Assembly: GCF_000746095.1 (NCBI RefSeq)
Contig: NZ_JQKP01000002.1
Coordinates: 310,001 to 374,000 of the forward strand
Reading direction: 5' to 3'
DNA: 64,000 bases
From: Ferriphaselus sp. R-1
Lineage (GTDB): Bacteria > Pseudomonadota > Gammaproteobacteria > Burkholderiales > Gallionellaceae
The position numbers and the translations under genes are program-made. Under the pieces are notes generated by a model that did no database searches, was not told the origin of the DNA, and worked only from the letters and a program-made list of their open reading frames with translations. This document shows, one piece after another, positions 26,575 to 37,130 of this stretch; within the stretch, counting starts at the first letter, position 1, and each line of letters opens with the position of its first letter.

Positions 26575-29013
26575 ATGCAGGGCAATTACGACATCTGGTT
26601 GGTTCTGTTATCCATCGGCATTGCGGTCATGGCCTCATATGTCGGTCTGGATATGGCTTCGCGCACCAACGCGGCCCGGCGTGTCGGCCAGCGCAGATTC
26701 TGGCTGGCGGGCGGCACGCTGTCGATGGGATGCGGTGTCTGGGCGATGCACTTCATCGGCATGCTGGCCTTCAATCTGCCGGTGCCCATCGCCTATGACA
26801 TTCCCATGACCTTGCTGTCCTTGCTGGTGGCCAATGCGGTCTCCGGCTTGGCGCTGTTCATGGCCAGCCGCAAGTCGCTGGGTCTGGGTTCGCTGATTCT
26901 CACCGGCACCGTCATGGGGCTGGGCATCGCGGCCATGCATTATCTGGGGATGCAGGCGATGCGGGTGTCGCCTCCCATACGTCATGATCCAGGGCTGTTC
27001 AGCCTGTCCATCGTCATCGCGGTGCTGGCATCCATCGCGGCGTTGTGGCTGACCTTCTCTCTGCGTGGTGACCACAGCCCCGCGCCGATCTGGAAGAAGG
27101 CTGGGAGTGCGGTGCTGATGGGTGCTGCCATCGTCGGCATGCACTATGTCGGCATGGCGGGTGCCATCTTTGCGCCCGATACCGTGTGTACCGTTGCTGC
27201 GCCCGAGTTCAGTGGCAATCTGCTGGCCGTGATCGTGGCGATCTGTTCCGGCCTGATCCTCACCGCGACATTGCTGCTGGGGATGATGGATGCCCGCATC
27301 GCCTTGCAGGCCGAGCGACGGGTGCGCGAGATGACGCGTGAACTGCGCGACAGCGAGGAGCGCTTCCGCACCATGACCGAACGGGTGCGCGACATCTTCA
27401 CCATCCTGAGTGCGGAAGGTATCGCCAAATATGAGAGCCCGGCAGTCAAGGATGCCTTGGGTTACGATCCGGAAGAGCTGATCGGGCAGAGCATCTTCGA
27501 GATCATTCACCCGCAAGACAAGGACGCGGTGCAGTACAAGTTCGAGCAAGTGATCTCAGGTTACGAGATGGTGCGGCCCATCGAGTTCCGTACCCGCCAC
27601 AAGGATGGCTCTTGGCGCATTCTGGAGGCCTTCGCTCGCAACGAGCTGGCGAATCCTGCCGTGGACGGCATCGTGGTGCATTCGCGCGACATCACCGAAC
27701 ACAAGCAGTCGCAACAGACCATCTGGAATCTGGCGCATCACGATGCGCTGACCGGCTTGCCTAACCGTAGCCTGTTGCAGGATCGCATCCTGCAAGCCAT
27801 CCATCAGGCGCACCGCGAGAGCCACAAGCTGGCCGTACTGTTCCTCGACCTCGATCATTTCAAGCATATCAACGACTCGCTCGGCCACCACATCGGGGAT
27901 ACGTTGCTGCAGATCGCGGCACAACGCATCGAATCCTGCCTGGGGGAGGGTGATACGGTCGCACGTCTGGGGGGAGACGAGTTCGTGGTCCTGTTGCCTA
28001 CCTTCCAGTCGGATGCCGATGTGACCGAGGTGGCCGACCGGGTGCTCGCCGCCATGGCGCAGGCCTTCTCGATCGAAGGGCACACCTTGCATATCGGGGT
28101 CAGCATCGGCATCAGCCAGTACCCGCGTGACGGCAAGGAGCCGGGTCACCTGATGCGGATGGCGGATGCGGCGATGTATCACGCCAAGGCGAATGGCCGT
28201 AACCATGCCCAATTTTTTACCGAGCAGATCGACAGTGTGGCGCGCGAGCGCCTGGAGGTCGAGAATGGCTTGCGGTTGGCGTTGCAGCAGAGTGAGTTGA
28301 GGCTCTATTACCAGCCGTTGGTAGACCTCAAGACCGATGTGGTGGTCGGCATGGAGGCGTTGCTCCGCTGGGAGCATCCGCAACGTGGCTTGCTCAGCCC
28401 CGCCAGTTTCGTCGAGATCGCCGAGGATACCGGTCTGATCACCAGCATCGGTGACTGGATACTGAACGAGGCTTGCCGGCAGGCCAAACAGTGGCGGGAT
28501 CAGGGCCATGTCCTGCAAGTGGCGATCAACCTTTCCGTGCGCCAGTTCGACACCGGGGATCTGCACCAGGCCATCATCCATGCGCTGCGCCTGTCCGGTC
28601 TGCCCGCGCAGCAGCTGAAGCTGGAGATCACCGAGAGCACCATGATTAGCAACATCGAGGAGACTTCGCTATTGCTGGAGCAGTTGCGCAGCCTGGGCAT
28701 CCAGATCGCCATCGACGATTTCGGCACCGGCTATTCCAGCCTGAGCTATCTCAAGCGCTTCCCGATCGACACCCTGAAGATCGACCAGTCGTTCGTGCGT
28801 GACATCGGCATCGATGCGGATGACGAGGCCATCGTCACCGCCATCGTGGCGGTGGCACACAGCCTGAAGATGGGATTGATCGCGGAAGGGATCGAGAGCG
28901 AGCGCCAGCTCGACTTCCTGCGCGGCCTGGGCTGCGACATCGGGCAGGGCTACTATTTCAGCAAGCCGCTGCCGCCCGAGCAATTCACGGAGTTTTTGAA
29001 GGGTCGAACTTAG
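26575..29013 (+). CDS. MHYT-PAS-GGDEF-EAL cyclic-di-GMP signalling protein
   Basis: The 812-aa membrane protein has an N-terminal MHYT sensor of seven helices with repeated motifs MHFIGM (about 57), MHYLGM (about 121) and MHYVGM (about 189). This is a predicted copper or gas-sensing module. A PAS domain follows (about 260-385). The GGDEF cyclase domain has an intact GGDEF at about 466 but no RxxD inhibition site just before it. The EAL domain has E-A-L at about 593, [20 protein letters not shown] and EGIES, so it is probably active. I use the ATG at 26575, where the family starts; a GTG at 26551 is possible. It converges with thiG, their stop codons overlapping. Confidence 0.9.
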   Translation: MQGNYDIWLVLLSIGIAVMASYVGLDMASRTNAARRVGQRRFWLAGGTLSMGCGVWAMHFIGMLAFNLPVPIAYDIPMTLLSLLVANAVSGLALFMASRKSLGLGSLILTGTVMGLGIAAMHYLGMQAMRVSPPIRHDPGLFSLSIVIAVLASIAALWLTFSLRGDHSPAPIWKKAGSAVLMGAAIVGMHYVGMAGAIFAPDTVCTVAAPEFSGNLLAVIVAICSGLILTATLLLGMMDARIALQAERRVREMTRELRDSEERFRTMTERVRDIFTILSAEGIAKYESPAVKDALGYDPEELIGQSIFEIIHPQDKDAVQYKFEQVISGYEMVRPIEFRTRHKDGSWRILEAFARNELANPAVDGIVVHSRDITEHKQSQQTIWNLAHHDALTGLPNRSLLQDRILQAIHQAHRESHKLAVLFLDLDHFKHINDSLGHHIGDTLLQIAAQRIESCLGEGDTVARLGGDEFVVLLPTFQSDADVTEVADRVLAAMAQAFSIEGHTLHIGVSIGISQYPRDGKEPGHLMRMADAAMYHAKANGRNHAQFFTEQIDSVARERLEVENGLRLALQQSELRLYYQPLVDLKTDVVVGMEALLRWEHPQRGLLSPASFVEIAEDTGLITSIGDWILNEACRQAKQWRDQGHVLQVAINLSVRQFDTGDLHQAIIHALRLSGLPAQQLKLEITESTMISNIEETSLLLEQLRSLGIQIAIDDFGTGYSSLSYLKRFPIDTLKIDQSFVRDIGIDADDEAIVTAIVAVAHSLKMGLIAEGIESERQLDFLRGLGCDIGQGYYFSKPLPPEQFTEFLKGRT

Positions 29014-29798
29014 CGACCTATCATGCCGCTGGTCGGCGAGCTGGGCGTGGCGCTGTAGAACTTCCTCGGCATCCGTCCAGCCAGATAGGCCTCGCGACCC
29101 GCTTCCACCGCCTTCTTCATCGCCGAAGCCATCAGCACCGGGTCTTGCGCGGCTGCGATGGCGGTGTTCATCAACACACCCTGACAGCCCAGTTCCATCG
29201 CGATGGCGGCATCGGAGGCCGTGCCCACGCCCGCATCCACGATCACAGGGACTTTCACCCGCTCCAGGATCAGTTGCAGATTCCACGGATTGAGGATGCC
29301 CATGCCGGAGCCGATCAGCGAGGCCAGCGGCATGATGGCGGCGCAGCCGATGTCTTCCAGTTGCTGGGCGATGATGGGGTCGTCCGAGGTATAGACCATC
29401 ACCTCGAAGCCTTCTTTCACCAGCGTTTTGGCGGCGGCCAGGGTCTCGACCACGTTGGGATAGAGCGACTGCGGGTCGCCCAGCACTTCCAGTTTCACCA
29501 GCCGGTGGTCGTCCAGCAGTTCACGCGCCAGACGCAGCGTGCGTACCGCATCGTCGGCGCTGTAACAGCCGGCGGTGTTGGGCAGGTAGGTGAACTCGGA
29601 GGGCGGCAGGAAATCCAGCAGCGAGGCTTCGCCCGAGTTCTGGCCGATGTTGGTGCGGCGGATCGCCACCGTCACGATGTCGGCGCCGCTGGCATTGATG
29701 GCCGCGCGCGTCTGCGCAAAATCCTTGTATTTGCCGGTGCCTACCAGCAGGCGGGATGAATACGCCTTGCCGGCGATGGTCAGAGTATCGTTGCTCAT
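29010..29798 (-). CDS. thiG: Thiazole synthase ThiG
   Basis: Forms the thiazole ring of thiamine from deoxyxylulose phosphate, dehydroglycine and ThiS thiocarboxylate. The 262-aa barrel protein begins with [19 protein letters not shown]. It contains the Schiff-base lysine region [15 protein letters not shown], and [20 protein letters not shown]. It is 24 nt downstream of thiS, so the two form a thiSG unit. Other thiazole genes (thiO or thiH, thiF) are not in the window. Confidence 0.96.
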   Translation of the reverse strand: MSNDTLTIAGKAYSSRLLVGTGKYKDFAQTRAAINASGADIVTVAIRRTNIGQNSGEASLLDFLPPSEFTYLPNTAGCYSADDAVRTLRLARELLDDHRLVKLEVLGDPQSLYPNVVETLAAAKTLVKEGFEVMVYTSDDPIIAQQLEDIGCAAIMPLASLIGSGMGILNPWNLQLILERVKVPVIVDAGVGTASDAAIAMELGCQGVLMNTAIAAAQDPVLMASAMKKAVEAGREAYLAGRMPRKFYSATPSSPTSGMIGR

Positions 29799-29822
29799 GT
29801 GTTTTTCCGTGGTTTGATGGGG

Positions 29823-30026
29823 CTAGCCGCCGCCGACCGCGACGACGATCTCAAGTTTGTCGCCGTCGGCCAGTCGCTGTTCGGCGAACAGGCTGCGCGG
29901 CACGATCTCGCCGTTGCGCTCGATGGCGATCCGCTTGCCGGTGAGTTGCATCTGCTGGATCAGCTCGGAGACGCTGGGCGCAGCGTCAAAAGTCTGGGGT
30001 GCGCCGTTGATGGAGACTGAAATCAC
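29823..30026 (-). CDS. thiS: Sulfur carrier protein ThiS
   Basis: A 67-aa ubiquitin-fold protein that carries sulfur as a C-terminal thiocarboxylate for thiazole formation. It starts MISVSINGAPQTFDAAPSV and ends in the required Gly-Gly (VVAVGGG). It is the first gene of thiSG. Only 42 nt separate its start from tRNA-Gly, which leaves no room for a TPP riboswitch. Confidence 0.93.
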   Translation of the reverse strand: MISVSINGAPQTFDAAPSVSELIQQMQLTGKRIAIERNGEIVPRSLFAEQRLADGDKLEIVVAVGGG

Positions 30027-30042
30027 GTTGTGGTGTGGCTCG

Positions 30043-30051
30043 TGTTAGAAT
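30043..30051 (+). promoter_or_regulatory. Extended -10 promoter of tRNA-Gly
   Basis: TGTTAGAAT (TGn plus TAGAAT), followed by a GC-rich discriminator (TGCGCCGC), ends 17 nt before the mature tRNA. It resembles the metK and ahcY promoters. Confidence 0.6.
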
Positions 30052-30068
30052 TGCGCCGCATTTTACAT

Positions 30069-30142
30069 GCGGGTGTAGCTCAATGGTAGAGCAGAAGCTT
30101 CCCAAGCTTACGACGAGGGTTCGATTCCCTTCACCCGCTCCA
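30069..30142 (+). tRNA. glyU: tRNA-Gly(CCC)
   Basis: A complete 74-nt cloverleaf. The acceptor stem is GCGGGTG / CACCCGC with an encoded TCCA end. The D-arm is GCTCAATGGTAGAGC, the anticodon loop is TTCCCAA (anticodon CCC, reads GGG) and the T-arm is AGGGTTCGATTCCCT. It closely resembles E. coli tRNA-Gly(CCC). It lies on the plus strand between two minus-strand genes, 8 nt from the hemY stop. Confidence 0.97.
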
Positions 30143-30150
30143 CTCGCGTA

Positions 30151-31326
30151 TCACCCCTCCCGTTTGCCACTCCGCCGCTCCGAAGCCAGCCGGTACTGTG
30201 CCAGTGCAGTGGCCGTGTCGCCTTGCCGTTCGGCCAACTGTCCCAGCGCGTAATGGGTGGCTCGGCTGGGCTGGATATTCAGGCTGGCTTGCAGATGGAT
30301 GCGCGCCTCGTCCCAGCGCTGCAGGTGCGAGTACAGCTTGCCCAGTGCCAGTAACAGCCCGGCATCGTTGGGGTGGGCTTGCTTCCAGCGACCGGCTTGT
30401 GTCAGGCGGTCGAGCGCATCCTCGCCGGGATAGTCGCCCAGATGTGCGGCCAGTTCGCTATCCCAGCGCTGCTCCAGTGCATGGGTGATGACCTGCCATG
30501 CCATGTGGACATTGCCTTGGGCACCAAAACCTTGCGCGGCCACCATGGCGATGTCCGGGCTGCGATGCAGGTCTGCCGGCATGGCTTTCCAGACTGCCAG
30601 CAGCGCCCCGGCCTGGCCGAGGCTGGAGCGCAGTCTTTCCTGCCAGGCCTGCTGGCGGGTCTGGCTCAGGCGGGTCACGTCCATGGCATGACGTTGTTCC
30701 AGTTGTTCCACGCATTCCAGTACGGCAGGCCAGTCGCCCAGCATCTGCTGCGCTTTCAGCTCCAGAGTCAGCACCCCGGCGTGATGTTTGCTGCCGATCT
30801 CGCGCAGGGCTTGCAGGGCCAGCAGCGCGGCTTGTGGTTGCTGTTCATCCAGTGCGAACTGGGCTCGTGCGGCCAGCTTCATGGCCGAGTCGTCGTCAAT
30901 GGCGGCGAGGAAGGCATCGCGCCGCTCGACTTCGCGGTGGGCATGGGCCGCCCGTGCGGCGATGACCGGCAGCACAGCGCTGGTCTCGCCCAGACCCATC
31001 GCCTCGGTCGCAGCCTTTTCCGCCGCGCTGTAGCGTCCTTCCAGAAAGGCGGTCAAGGCCTCCAGAAACACGCCGCGTTTCTTTTCTTCGGCGCGTTCGC
31101 TGCGGAAGCGACGCACCTTCTCCGGCAGGTTGAGTGCGTGGATCAGCAATTGTGCCGACAGGAAGCTCAGTACGAACAGGCCGATCAGGGTCAGGGCGAA
31201 TAGCGTCAGTGACAGGTGGATGCGGTACGGTGCATAGACCAGCAGGACGTAGCCCGGGTTGTGTGCCGCCAGCGATAGCGCCACGGCTGCCGCCGCCAGC
31301 ACCAGCAGCCAGATCAGGAATTTCAT
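30151..31326 (-). CDS. hemY: HemY-like TPR membrane protein
   Basis: The 391-aa protein has two N-terminal membrane segments (FLIWLLVLAAAAVALSLA and LTLFALTLIGLFVLSFLSA). A soluble domain rich in helical repeats of tetratricopeptide type follows, ending in THYALGQLAERQGDTATALAQYR. It belongs to the HemY_N family, is unrelated to protoporphyrinogen oxidase of the same name, and has no proven enzymatic role. The start at 31326 overlaps the hemX stop (ATGA); an upstream extension of the frame lies inside hemX. It is last in hemC-hemD-hemX-hemY. Confidence 0.88.
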   Translation of the reverse strand: MKFLIWLLVLAAAAVALSLAAHNPGYVLLVYAPYRIHLSLTLFALTLIGLFVLSFLSAQLLIHALNLPEKVRRFRSERAEEKKRGVFLEALTAFLEGRYSAAEKAATEAMGLGETSAVLPVIAARAAHAHREVERRDAFLAAIDDDSAMKLAARAQFALDEQQPQAALLALQALREIGSKHHAGVLTLELKAQQMLGDWPAVLECVEQLEQRHAMDVTRLSQTRQQAWQERLRSSLGQAGALLAVWKAMPADLHRSPDIAMVAAQGFGAQGNVHMAWQVITHALEQRWDSELAAHLGDYPGEDALDRLTQAGRWKQAHPNDAGLLLALGKLYSHLQRWDEARIHLQASLNIQPSRATHYALGQLAERQGDTATALAQYRLASERRSGKREG

Positions 31327-32426
31327 TTCTTGGCTTTCTCGTGGGCGATGCGGTAGGCGCGCACTGCTTCGATGCTGCCATTGATGTCCGGCAGGTCGAT
31401 GTCGATGCTGGCCGTGCCCAGCTTCTGCAAGGCGGTCAGCGCCTGTTTGCCATCTGTCGAGTTGGCATCGAAATAGCGCTTGACCCAATCGGTCGCGGCC
31501 TTGAGGTCGTTGCGGAAGCTGGTCTCGTCGCGCGACAGCAGGGCCAGCCGGGCCGACAGCAGGCGCAGCTTCAGGTTCTCGCGCAGGAAGAACGATTCGG
31601 TCGGCGACAGCAAGGGCATCTCGCGCTTGCGCATGTCTTCGATGCGCACCATGTTGCGGGCTTCCTGCCAGATCTCGCGCCACAGGTGCTGCCAGCTGCT
31701 CTCGTTGGCGGGTGCGGCGACGGCAGGCGCGGGTGTGGCGGGCCGGGTAGCGGTCGGACTCACCTCATGGTTCAGCGGGATGGACTCGGCGGCCAGGATC
31801 AGGCTGTCGAGCCGCAGCGTGATGCCGGTGGTGTCCACGGCGGGCAGGGTGCGCAGCTTGTCCATGTCGGCGTTGATCGCCTTGCGCAGCGTGTTCAGCG
31901 CGGGGCGGTCCATGCGCTGCAAGCGGCCATCCGCCTGCTGCATGGCGATCAGCGCCGCCTTGACGTTGGCCGAGAGTTGCAACTGCTGCGAAGCGATCAT
32001 CAGCATCTGTTCGACCTCGGCCAGTGCCGTCTCGTCACGGTTGCTCGACATCTCCTGATACAGCGTCTCCAGCGCGGCGCGCTCGCTTTGCGCTTCGGCA
32101 TTGGCACTTTCCAGTGCGGTGACCTTGTTGCTCAACTCGCTCAGGGCTTCCTGACTTTGCCTGGTCAGTACCTGGTTGGCCTTGTTGTTGCCGTCCATCT
32201 CGGTCAGGCGCTTGGCCAGTTCCTGCTGCATGGCGCTGAGCTGGCGCTGGCCGTCTAGCCATTGCCACACGAACAGGGCCAGTACCAGCGCCAAAGTCAT
32301 CTGGCCGATGCTGAGTCGGGACAGATAATCGAACACGCTCCGCGAGTGGGCGACGCGCGTGGCGGCGACATCCGGCGAGGAGTGCGGTTCGGGGTGGCCG
32401 TTTGATGTAGGCGTGGTTTCGCTCAT
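31323..32426 (-). CDS. hemX: HemX-like membrane protein
   Basis: A 367-aa single-pass inner-membrane protein. A short cytosolic N-terminus precedes the membrane segment (IGQMTLALVLALFVWQWL), then comes a long coiled coil (LSAMQQELAKRLTEMDGNNK, then repeated Q/E/L heptads). The periplasmic domain contains WQHLWREIWQEARNMVRIED and ENLKLRLLSARLALLSRDE, the HemX (PF04375) core. The family was once called uroporphyrinogen methyltransferase, but it has no SAM motifs and its role is unclear. The ATG at 32426 overlaps the hemD stop. Confidence 0.88.
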   Translation of the reverse strand: MSETTPTSNGHPEPHSSPDVAATRVAHSRSVFDYLSRLSIGQMTLALVLALFVWQWLDGQRQLSAMQQELAKRLTEMDGNNKANQVLTRQSQEALSELSNKVTALESANAEAQSERAALETLYQEMSSNRDETALAEVEQMLMIASQQLQLSANVKAALIAMQQADGRLQRMDRPALNTLRKAINADMDKLRTLPAVDTTGITLRLDSLILAAESIPLNHEVSPTATRPATPAPAVAAPANESSWQHLWREIWQEARNMVRIEDMRKREMPLLSPTESFFLRENLKLRLLSARLALLSRDETSFRNDLKAATDWVKRYFDANSTDGKQALTALQKLGTASIDIDLPDINGSIEAVRAYRIAHEKAKK

Positions 32427-33193
32427 GATGGGGTCCGCTGGTTTGCCCATGCTACCAAACCTGAGAGCAGGCCGTCATCACCTGTGGCGGTGGTATGCAC
32501 TTCGTTTAAGCCGAGTTGCTGTGCTTTTTCCGCGATGCGCGGGTGCAGCGCGAACACGGGGATGGCGAGCGCTCGCGGCTTGCCGCTGGCCACCAATAGT
32601 TCGTGCAGATGGGCCAGGGCCTCGCTGCTGGTGACGGTGATTGCATCGGGGGCGGTGGCCAGCAATGCGGCGACATCGAAGGTCGGCTTGGCGCGCCGGT
32701 AGCACGCGGCATATTCGACGGTGGCACCGCGCTGCTTGAGCGTGTCGCCCAGCAATTCGCGCCCGCCATCCCCGCGCAGGATCAGCACGCGCTTCCCGGC
32801 CACGGCCTGCAACTCCGGCAGCGCGAGCAGGGACTCACTGTCGAATCTCTCCTGTGGAACGATGATGGAGCCGACCCCGAGTGCGCGTAGTGATTGGGCG
32901 CTCCCCTGACCGACGGTGGCGACGCGCAGATCTGGCGGCAAGCCGCCTGCTGACTGGATGGCAGCCATGCCGTACTGCACTGCGTTCGGACTGATGAAGA
33001 TGGCTAGTTGAAAGTCGGCCAGTTGCGCCAGTTGTGCTGCGAGCGCCCGCGGGTCGGCGGGTGGGGCGATCTCCAGCAGGGGGAGCGACACCGGATTGCC
33101 GCCCAAGCGGCTGATGCCTTGCATCAGTTGCGTCGCTTGCTCGCGCGGGCGAGTCACGACGATGTTCAATCCGGCTAACGGGGTGTCAGTCAT
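32423..33193 (-). CDS. hemD: Uroporphyrinogen-III synthase
   Basis: Cyclises hydroxymethylbilane to uroporphyrinogen III. The 256-aa two-domain protein shows the weakly conserved family pattern: [11 protein letters not shown] at the N-terminus, [43 protein letters not shown] and [16 protein letters not shown]. Its start overlaps the end of hemC by 8 nt and its stop overlaps the hemX start, so the four genes form one translationally coupled operon. Confidence 0.93.
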   Translation of the reverse strand: MTDTPLAGLNIVVTRPREQATQLMQGISRLGGNPVSLPLLEIAPPADPRALAAQLAQLADFQLAIFISPNAVQYGMAAIQSAGGLPPDLRVATVGQGSAQSLRALGVGSIIVPQERFDSESLLALPELQAVAGKRVLILRGDGGRELLGDTLKQRGATVEYAACYRRAKPTFDVAALLATAPDAITVTSSEALAHLHELLVASGKPRALAIPVFALHPRIAEKAQQLGLNEVHTTATGDDGLLSGLVAWANQRTPS

Positions 33194-34136
33194 TCAATGC
33201 AGCGAGGATCTCACCGGCGCCTTGCGCCAGCAGCGCATCGGCCACGGCATTGCCCAGAGCCTCAGGCGCAGCCATGTCGCCGGTCTGCTCGGCGCGCAGC
33301 ATGCGGCTGCCGTCCGGGGTGGCGACGAAGCCGCGCATGCGCAGCTTCCCGTCGACCACTTCGACGAAGCCGCCCAGCGGCACCTGACAGCTCCCGGCCA
33401 GACGGCGGCTCATGGCGCGCTCGGCCAGCACGCAGGCGGCGGTATCGGCGTGATGCAGCGGAGCCAGCGCCTGCACCAGGTCAGCGCGGTCGGCGCGGCA
33501 CTCGATGCCCAGCGCACCCTGGCCCACGGCGGGCAGGCTGTCGTCGGAGGAGATCAGCGCACGGATGCGGTCGCCCAAGCCCAGACGCTTCAGTCCGGCA
33601 GCGGCGAGGATGATGGCGGCGTACTGGCCTTCGTCCAGCTTGCGCAAGCGGGTCTGCACATTGCCACGCAGCGGCTGGATCACCAAGTGCGGGAAGCGGG
33701 CGCGCAACTGGCTCTCGCGGCGCAGGCTGGAGGTGCCGACCACGGCGCCGGCAGGCAGCGACTCAAGGTTGGCGTGGTGGTTGGAGACGAAGGCATCGCG
33801 CGGGTCTTCGCGCTCGCCGATGCAGGCCAGGGCGAAACCTGCGGGCAGATGCATGGGCACGTCCTTCAGCGAGTGCACGGCGATGTCGGCGCGTCCCTCT
33901 TCCAGCGCGGTTTCCAACTCCTTCACGAACAGCCCTTTACCGCCGATCTTGGATAGGGTTACGTCGAGGATGCGGTCGCCCTGCGTGGTCATGCCTAGGA
34001 TGCTAACCTCGGTTTCTGGGTATAATGCGCGCAACCGATCCCGTATGTGTTCTGCTTGCCACATCGCCAAGGCGCTTTCGCGCGAGGCAATGACCAGTTT
34101 GGCGGGAGCGATGTGAGTGTGGGATGCCTGACTCAT
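33186..34136 (-). CDS. hemC: Hydroxymethylbilane synthase (porphobilinogen deaminase)
   Basis: Polymerises four porphobilinogens into hydroxymethylbilane, supplying heme and siroheme. The 316-aa protein has [37 protein letters not shown] and the cofactor-binding [12 protein letters not shown], with Cys250 holding the dipyrromethane. It is first in hemCDXY and divergent from ppc; the start codons are 102 nt apart. A minus-strand extended -10 lies about 46 nt upstream of the ATG. Confidence 0.96.
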   Translation of the reverse strand: MSQASHTHIAPAKLVIASRESALAMWQAEHIRDRLRALYPETEVSILGMTTQGDRILDVTLSKIGGKGLFVKELETALEEGRADIAVHSLKDVPMHLPAGFALACIGEREDPRDAFVSNHHANLESLPAGAVVGTSSLRRESQLRARFPHLVIQPLRGNVQTRLRKLDEGQYAAIILAAAGLKRLGLGDRIRALISSDDSLPAVGQGALGIECRADRADLVQALAPLHHADTAACVLAERAMSRRLAGSCQVPLGGFVEVVDGKLRMRGFVATPDGSRMLRAEQTGDMAAPEALGNAVADALLAQGAGEILAALND

Positions 34137-34181
34137 TGAGTTGAAATTCCTGATGTCTTGTTGAGATTTTGTGCGCGGCGC

Positions 34182-34190
34182 ATTCTAGCA
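34182..34190 (-). promoter_or_regulatory. Extended -10 promoter of hemC
   Basis: On the minus strand TGCTAGAAT is followed by GCGCCGCGC, the same nonamer and discriminator style as the ahcY promoter. Predicted transcription start is near 34175, giving a leader of about 40 nt. No consensus -35 is seen. Confidence 0.6.
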
Positions 34191-34238
34191 TGGCGATTGC
34201 GCGCGCGTTGTCGCCCATGATGTTGAGACGCTGCTGAA

Positions 34239-37019
34239 ATGAAGACTGTTAAGAACTTGCTTTCCGCTCCTGCTGACCTGTCCAGCAAGGATTTGCCGCT
34301 GCGCGAGGATATCCGCCTGTTGGGCCGCATTCTGGGCGACACCCTGCGCGAGCAAGAGGGCGAGGCCACGTTTGAACTGGTCGAGCGCGTGCGCCGCGCG
34401 GCGGTCAGTTTCCGCAAGACTCAGGATGCCCGCGACGGCGAGACGCTGGAGCTCATGCTGAACGCGTTGTCCCCCAGCGAGACGCTGGCCGTGGTGCGCG
34501 CATTCAGTTATTTCTCGCAGCTCACCAACATCGCCGAGGATCTGCACCACAATCGCCGCCATCGCGCCCACCTCAAAGCCAGGAGCGCACCCAAGGACGG
34601 TAGCCTGCAATTGGCGTTGGACCGGGTCGAGAAGGCAGCGATAGACCAGGAATCGTTGCAGCGCTTCCTCGACAGTGCCCTGATCTCGCCGGTGTTGACC
34701 GCCCACCCCACCGAGGTCCAGCGCAAGAGCATCCTGGATTGCCAGCTGATCATTTCCAGCTTGCTGGCCGTTCGCGATCGCATGGATCTGACCCCGAGCG
34801 ACGAGGAAGACAACGAACACGCCCTGCGTCGCTTCGTGCTGATCCTGTGGCAGACCCGCATGCTGCGCACGGCCAAACTGACGGTGCGCGACGAGATCAA
34901 AAATGGTTTGGAATTCTATCGCTACACCTTCCTGAAAGAGATTCCCGAGATCTATGCCGGGCTGGAGAAACAGCTTGAAGGGCGGTTCTCCAAGGACATC
35001 AAGGTGCCGTCCTTGTTGCGCGTCGGCAGCTGGATCGGCGGCGACCGTGACGGCAATCCCTTTGTCACCCATGATGTGATGCGCGATGCGGTGCGTCAGC
35101 ACTCCGCATTGGTGTTCGAGCACTATCTGGAAGAGACCCACATCCTGGGCACGCGGCTGAGCCTCACCGATCGTCTGGTCGATGTCAGCGCTGCGCTGCG
35201 CGCCCTGTCCGATGCGTCGCCCGACACTGCATCGAGCCGTGCGGATGAGCCTTATCGCCGTGCCCTGATCCTGGTCTATTCCCGATTGGCAGCCACGGCC
35301 AGAGCGCTCGGCCACGACATCGTCCATCGCCGTCCGCTGGACGAGCAGGCCGAACCCTATGCCAATCCGCAGGCGCTGATCGCCGATCTGGATGTGCTGA
35401 TCGACTCGTTGTACAAGCACGGCGCGGTGTATCTGGCGCGCGGACGTCTGGCCAATTTGCGCCGGGCGGTCGAGGTGTTCGGCTTCCATCTGGCACCGCT
35501 GGACATGCGCCAGCACAGCGCGATCATAGAGCAGACCGTCAGTGAGCTGTTCTCGCATGGCGCTGGCCAGACCGATTACCCGCAGCTGGGTGAGGCGGAG
35601 CGGCGTCAGGTGCTGCTCGCTGCACTGCAAGCGGACAAGATCCTGCTCGCCGATCTCGACCAGTACGGCGACGTGGCCCAGAGCGAGCTGCGCATCATGC
35701 AGGCAGCCGCCGAGCTGCATCAGAGTTTCGGTCGTGCCGCCCTGCCCAATCACATCATCTCCAAGACCGATGCGGTCAGCGACATGCTGGAAGTGGCCCT
35801 GATGTTGCAGCAGGTGGGCCTGCTGGAAGAGTCGAGCCGCCTGCATGTCAACATCATCCCCCTGTTCGAGACCATCGAGGATCTGCGTGGTGGTGCCCGC
35901 ATCATGGATGAGTTGTTCTCCATCCCCTGGTACAGAAAGCTGCTGGAAAGCCGCGACAACACTCAGGAAGTGATGCTGGGCTACTCCGACAGCAACAAGG
36001 ACGGCGGTTATCTGACGGCCAATTGGGAGCTGTACAAGGCCGAGGTCGAACTGGTGCAGGTGTTCGCCAAGCACGGTATCGAACTGCGGCTGTTCCATGG
36101 CCGTGGCGGCACGGTGGGGCGTGGTGGCGGCCCCAGCTACGATGCCATCCTGGCGCAACCGCCGGGCAGCGTGAACGGGCAGATCCGCATCACCGAGCAG
36201 GGCGAGGTGATCTCCAGCAAATACTCGAACCCCGAGATCGGTCGCCGCAACCTCGAAACGCTGATCGCGGCCACGCTGGAAGCCACGCTGCTGGACCATC
36301 CGCACGATGCGGACGGCAATCCCGAATTCATGCGCATCATGGAGTCCTTGAGCCTGGATGCGTTCGCCGCGTACCGCAAGCTGGTGTACGAGACACCCGG
36401 TTTCACCGATTACTTCTTTACTGCGACACCGATTCGCGAGATCGCCGAGCTCAATATTGGCAGCCGCCCTTCGTCGCGCAAGGCCTCCGACAGGATCGAG
36501 GATCTGCGCGCCATCCCCTGGGTGTTCAGCTGGGGGCTGAACCGCGTCATGCTGCCGGGCTGGTATGGCTTCGGCAGTGCGGTGCAGCGCTTCATCGAGC
36601 GCGAAGGCGAGGCCGGTCTGGCCCAGTTGAGGCTGATGTACCAGACCTGGCCGTTCTTCCGGGGGCTGATGTCCAACATGGATATGGTGCTGTCCAAGAC
36701 CGACATGGGCATCGCGTCGCGTTATGCGCACCTGGTCGAGGATGTCGAGCTGCGTGAACGTATCTTCGGCGAGATCGAGCGCGAGTGGGAGGCGACTGTC
36801 GAGACCTTGTTCAGCGTGACGGGCAACACCACCCTGTTGCAGGACAATCCCACATTCGCACGCAGCCTGACGACGCGCACGCCTTACATCGATCCGCTGA
36901 ACCACTTGCAGGTCTCCTTGCTGTACCGCCACCGTAATGGCGACAACGACGAGAAGGTGAAGCGCGCCATCCATCTGACGATCAACGGCATCGCGGCAGG
37001 TCTGCGCAACAGCGGCTAG
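34239..37019 (+). CDS. ppc: Phosphoenolpyruvate carboxylase
   Basis: Fixes bicarbonate onto PEP to give oxaloacetate, refilling the TCA cycle. The 926-aa enzyme has the catalytic [11 protein letters not shown] (His156), [16 protein letters not shown] (about 581) and the glycine-rich [19 protein letters not shown] (about 619). [20 protein letters not shown] follows. The C-terminus ends LRNSG where many enzymes end QNTG. An ordinary divergent partner of hemC in betaproteobacteria. A strong terminator follows the stop. Confidence 0.96.
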   Translation: MKTVKNLLSAPADLSSKDLPLREDIRLLGRILGDTLREQEGEATFELVERVRRAAVSFRKTQDARDGETLELMLNALSPSETLAVVRAFSYFSQLTNIAEDLHHNRRHRAHLKARSAPKDGSLQLALDRVEKAAIDQESLQRFLDSALISPVLTAHPTEVQRKSILDCQLIISSLLAVRDRMDLTPSDEEDNEHALRRFVLILWQTRMLRTAKLTVRDEIKNGLEFYRYTFLKEIPEIYAGLEKQLEGRFSKDIKVPSLLRVGSWIGGDRDGNPFVTHDVMRDAVRQHSALVFEHYLEETHILGTRLSLTDRLVDVSAALRALSDASPDTASSRADEPYRRALILVYSRLAATARALGHDIVHRRPLDEQAEPYANPQALIADLDVLIDSLYKHGAVYLARGRLANLRRAVEVFGFHLAPLDMRQHSAIIEQTVSELFSHGAGQTDYPQLGEAERRQVLLAALQADKILLADLDQYGDVAQSELRIMQAAAELHQSFGRAALPNHIISKTDAVSDMLEVALMLQQVGLLEESSRLHVNIIPLFETIEDLRGGARIMDELFSIPWYRKLLESRDNTQEVMLGYSDSNKDGGYLTANWELYKAEVELVQVFAKHGIELRLFHGRGGTVGRGGGPSYDAILAQPPGSVNGQIRITEQGEVISSKYSNPEIGRRNLETLIAATLEATLLDHPHDADGNPEFMRIMESLSLDAFAAYRKLVYETPGFTDYFFTATPIREIAELNIGSRPSSRKASDRIEDLRAIPWVFSWGLNRVMLPGWYGFGSAVQRFIEREGEAGLAQLRLMYQTWPFFRGLMSNMDMVLSKTDMGIASRYAHLVEDVELRERIFGEIEREWEATVETLFSVTGNTTLLQDNPTFARSLTTRTPYIDPLNHLQVSLLYRHRNGDNDEKVKRAIHLTINGIAAGLRNSG

Positions 37020-37025
37020 GGGGTG

Positions 37026-37067
37026 CGCCTGCCGGGTCAGGGGGATTCTCCGGCAGGCGTTGTTTTT
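37026..37067 (+). terminator. Intrinsic terminator of ppc
   Basis: A 10-bp GC-rich stem, CGCCTGCCGG (37026-37035) with CCGGCAGGCG (37050-37059), is followed by TTGTTTTT. Confidence 0.88.
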
Positions 37068-37130
37068 GGTATTTGAAGAGCGGCAGTCTCTTCGTGCAAA
37101 GTTTCGTATCGAGCTAAAGGGGAGCTTTAC

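Noticed and set aside
30027-30068. TPP riboswitch upstream of thiS
   Set aside because: Only 42 nt separate thiS from tRNA-Gly, too short for the aptamer, and no THI-box sequence is visible.
34185-36974. A 929-codon open frame on the strand opposite ppc
   Set aside because: It is a shadow of ppc caused by GC-rich codon bias. The peptide is His/Gln/Gly-rich with no domain, and the sense strand has all PEP carboxylase motifs.
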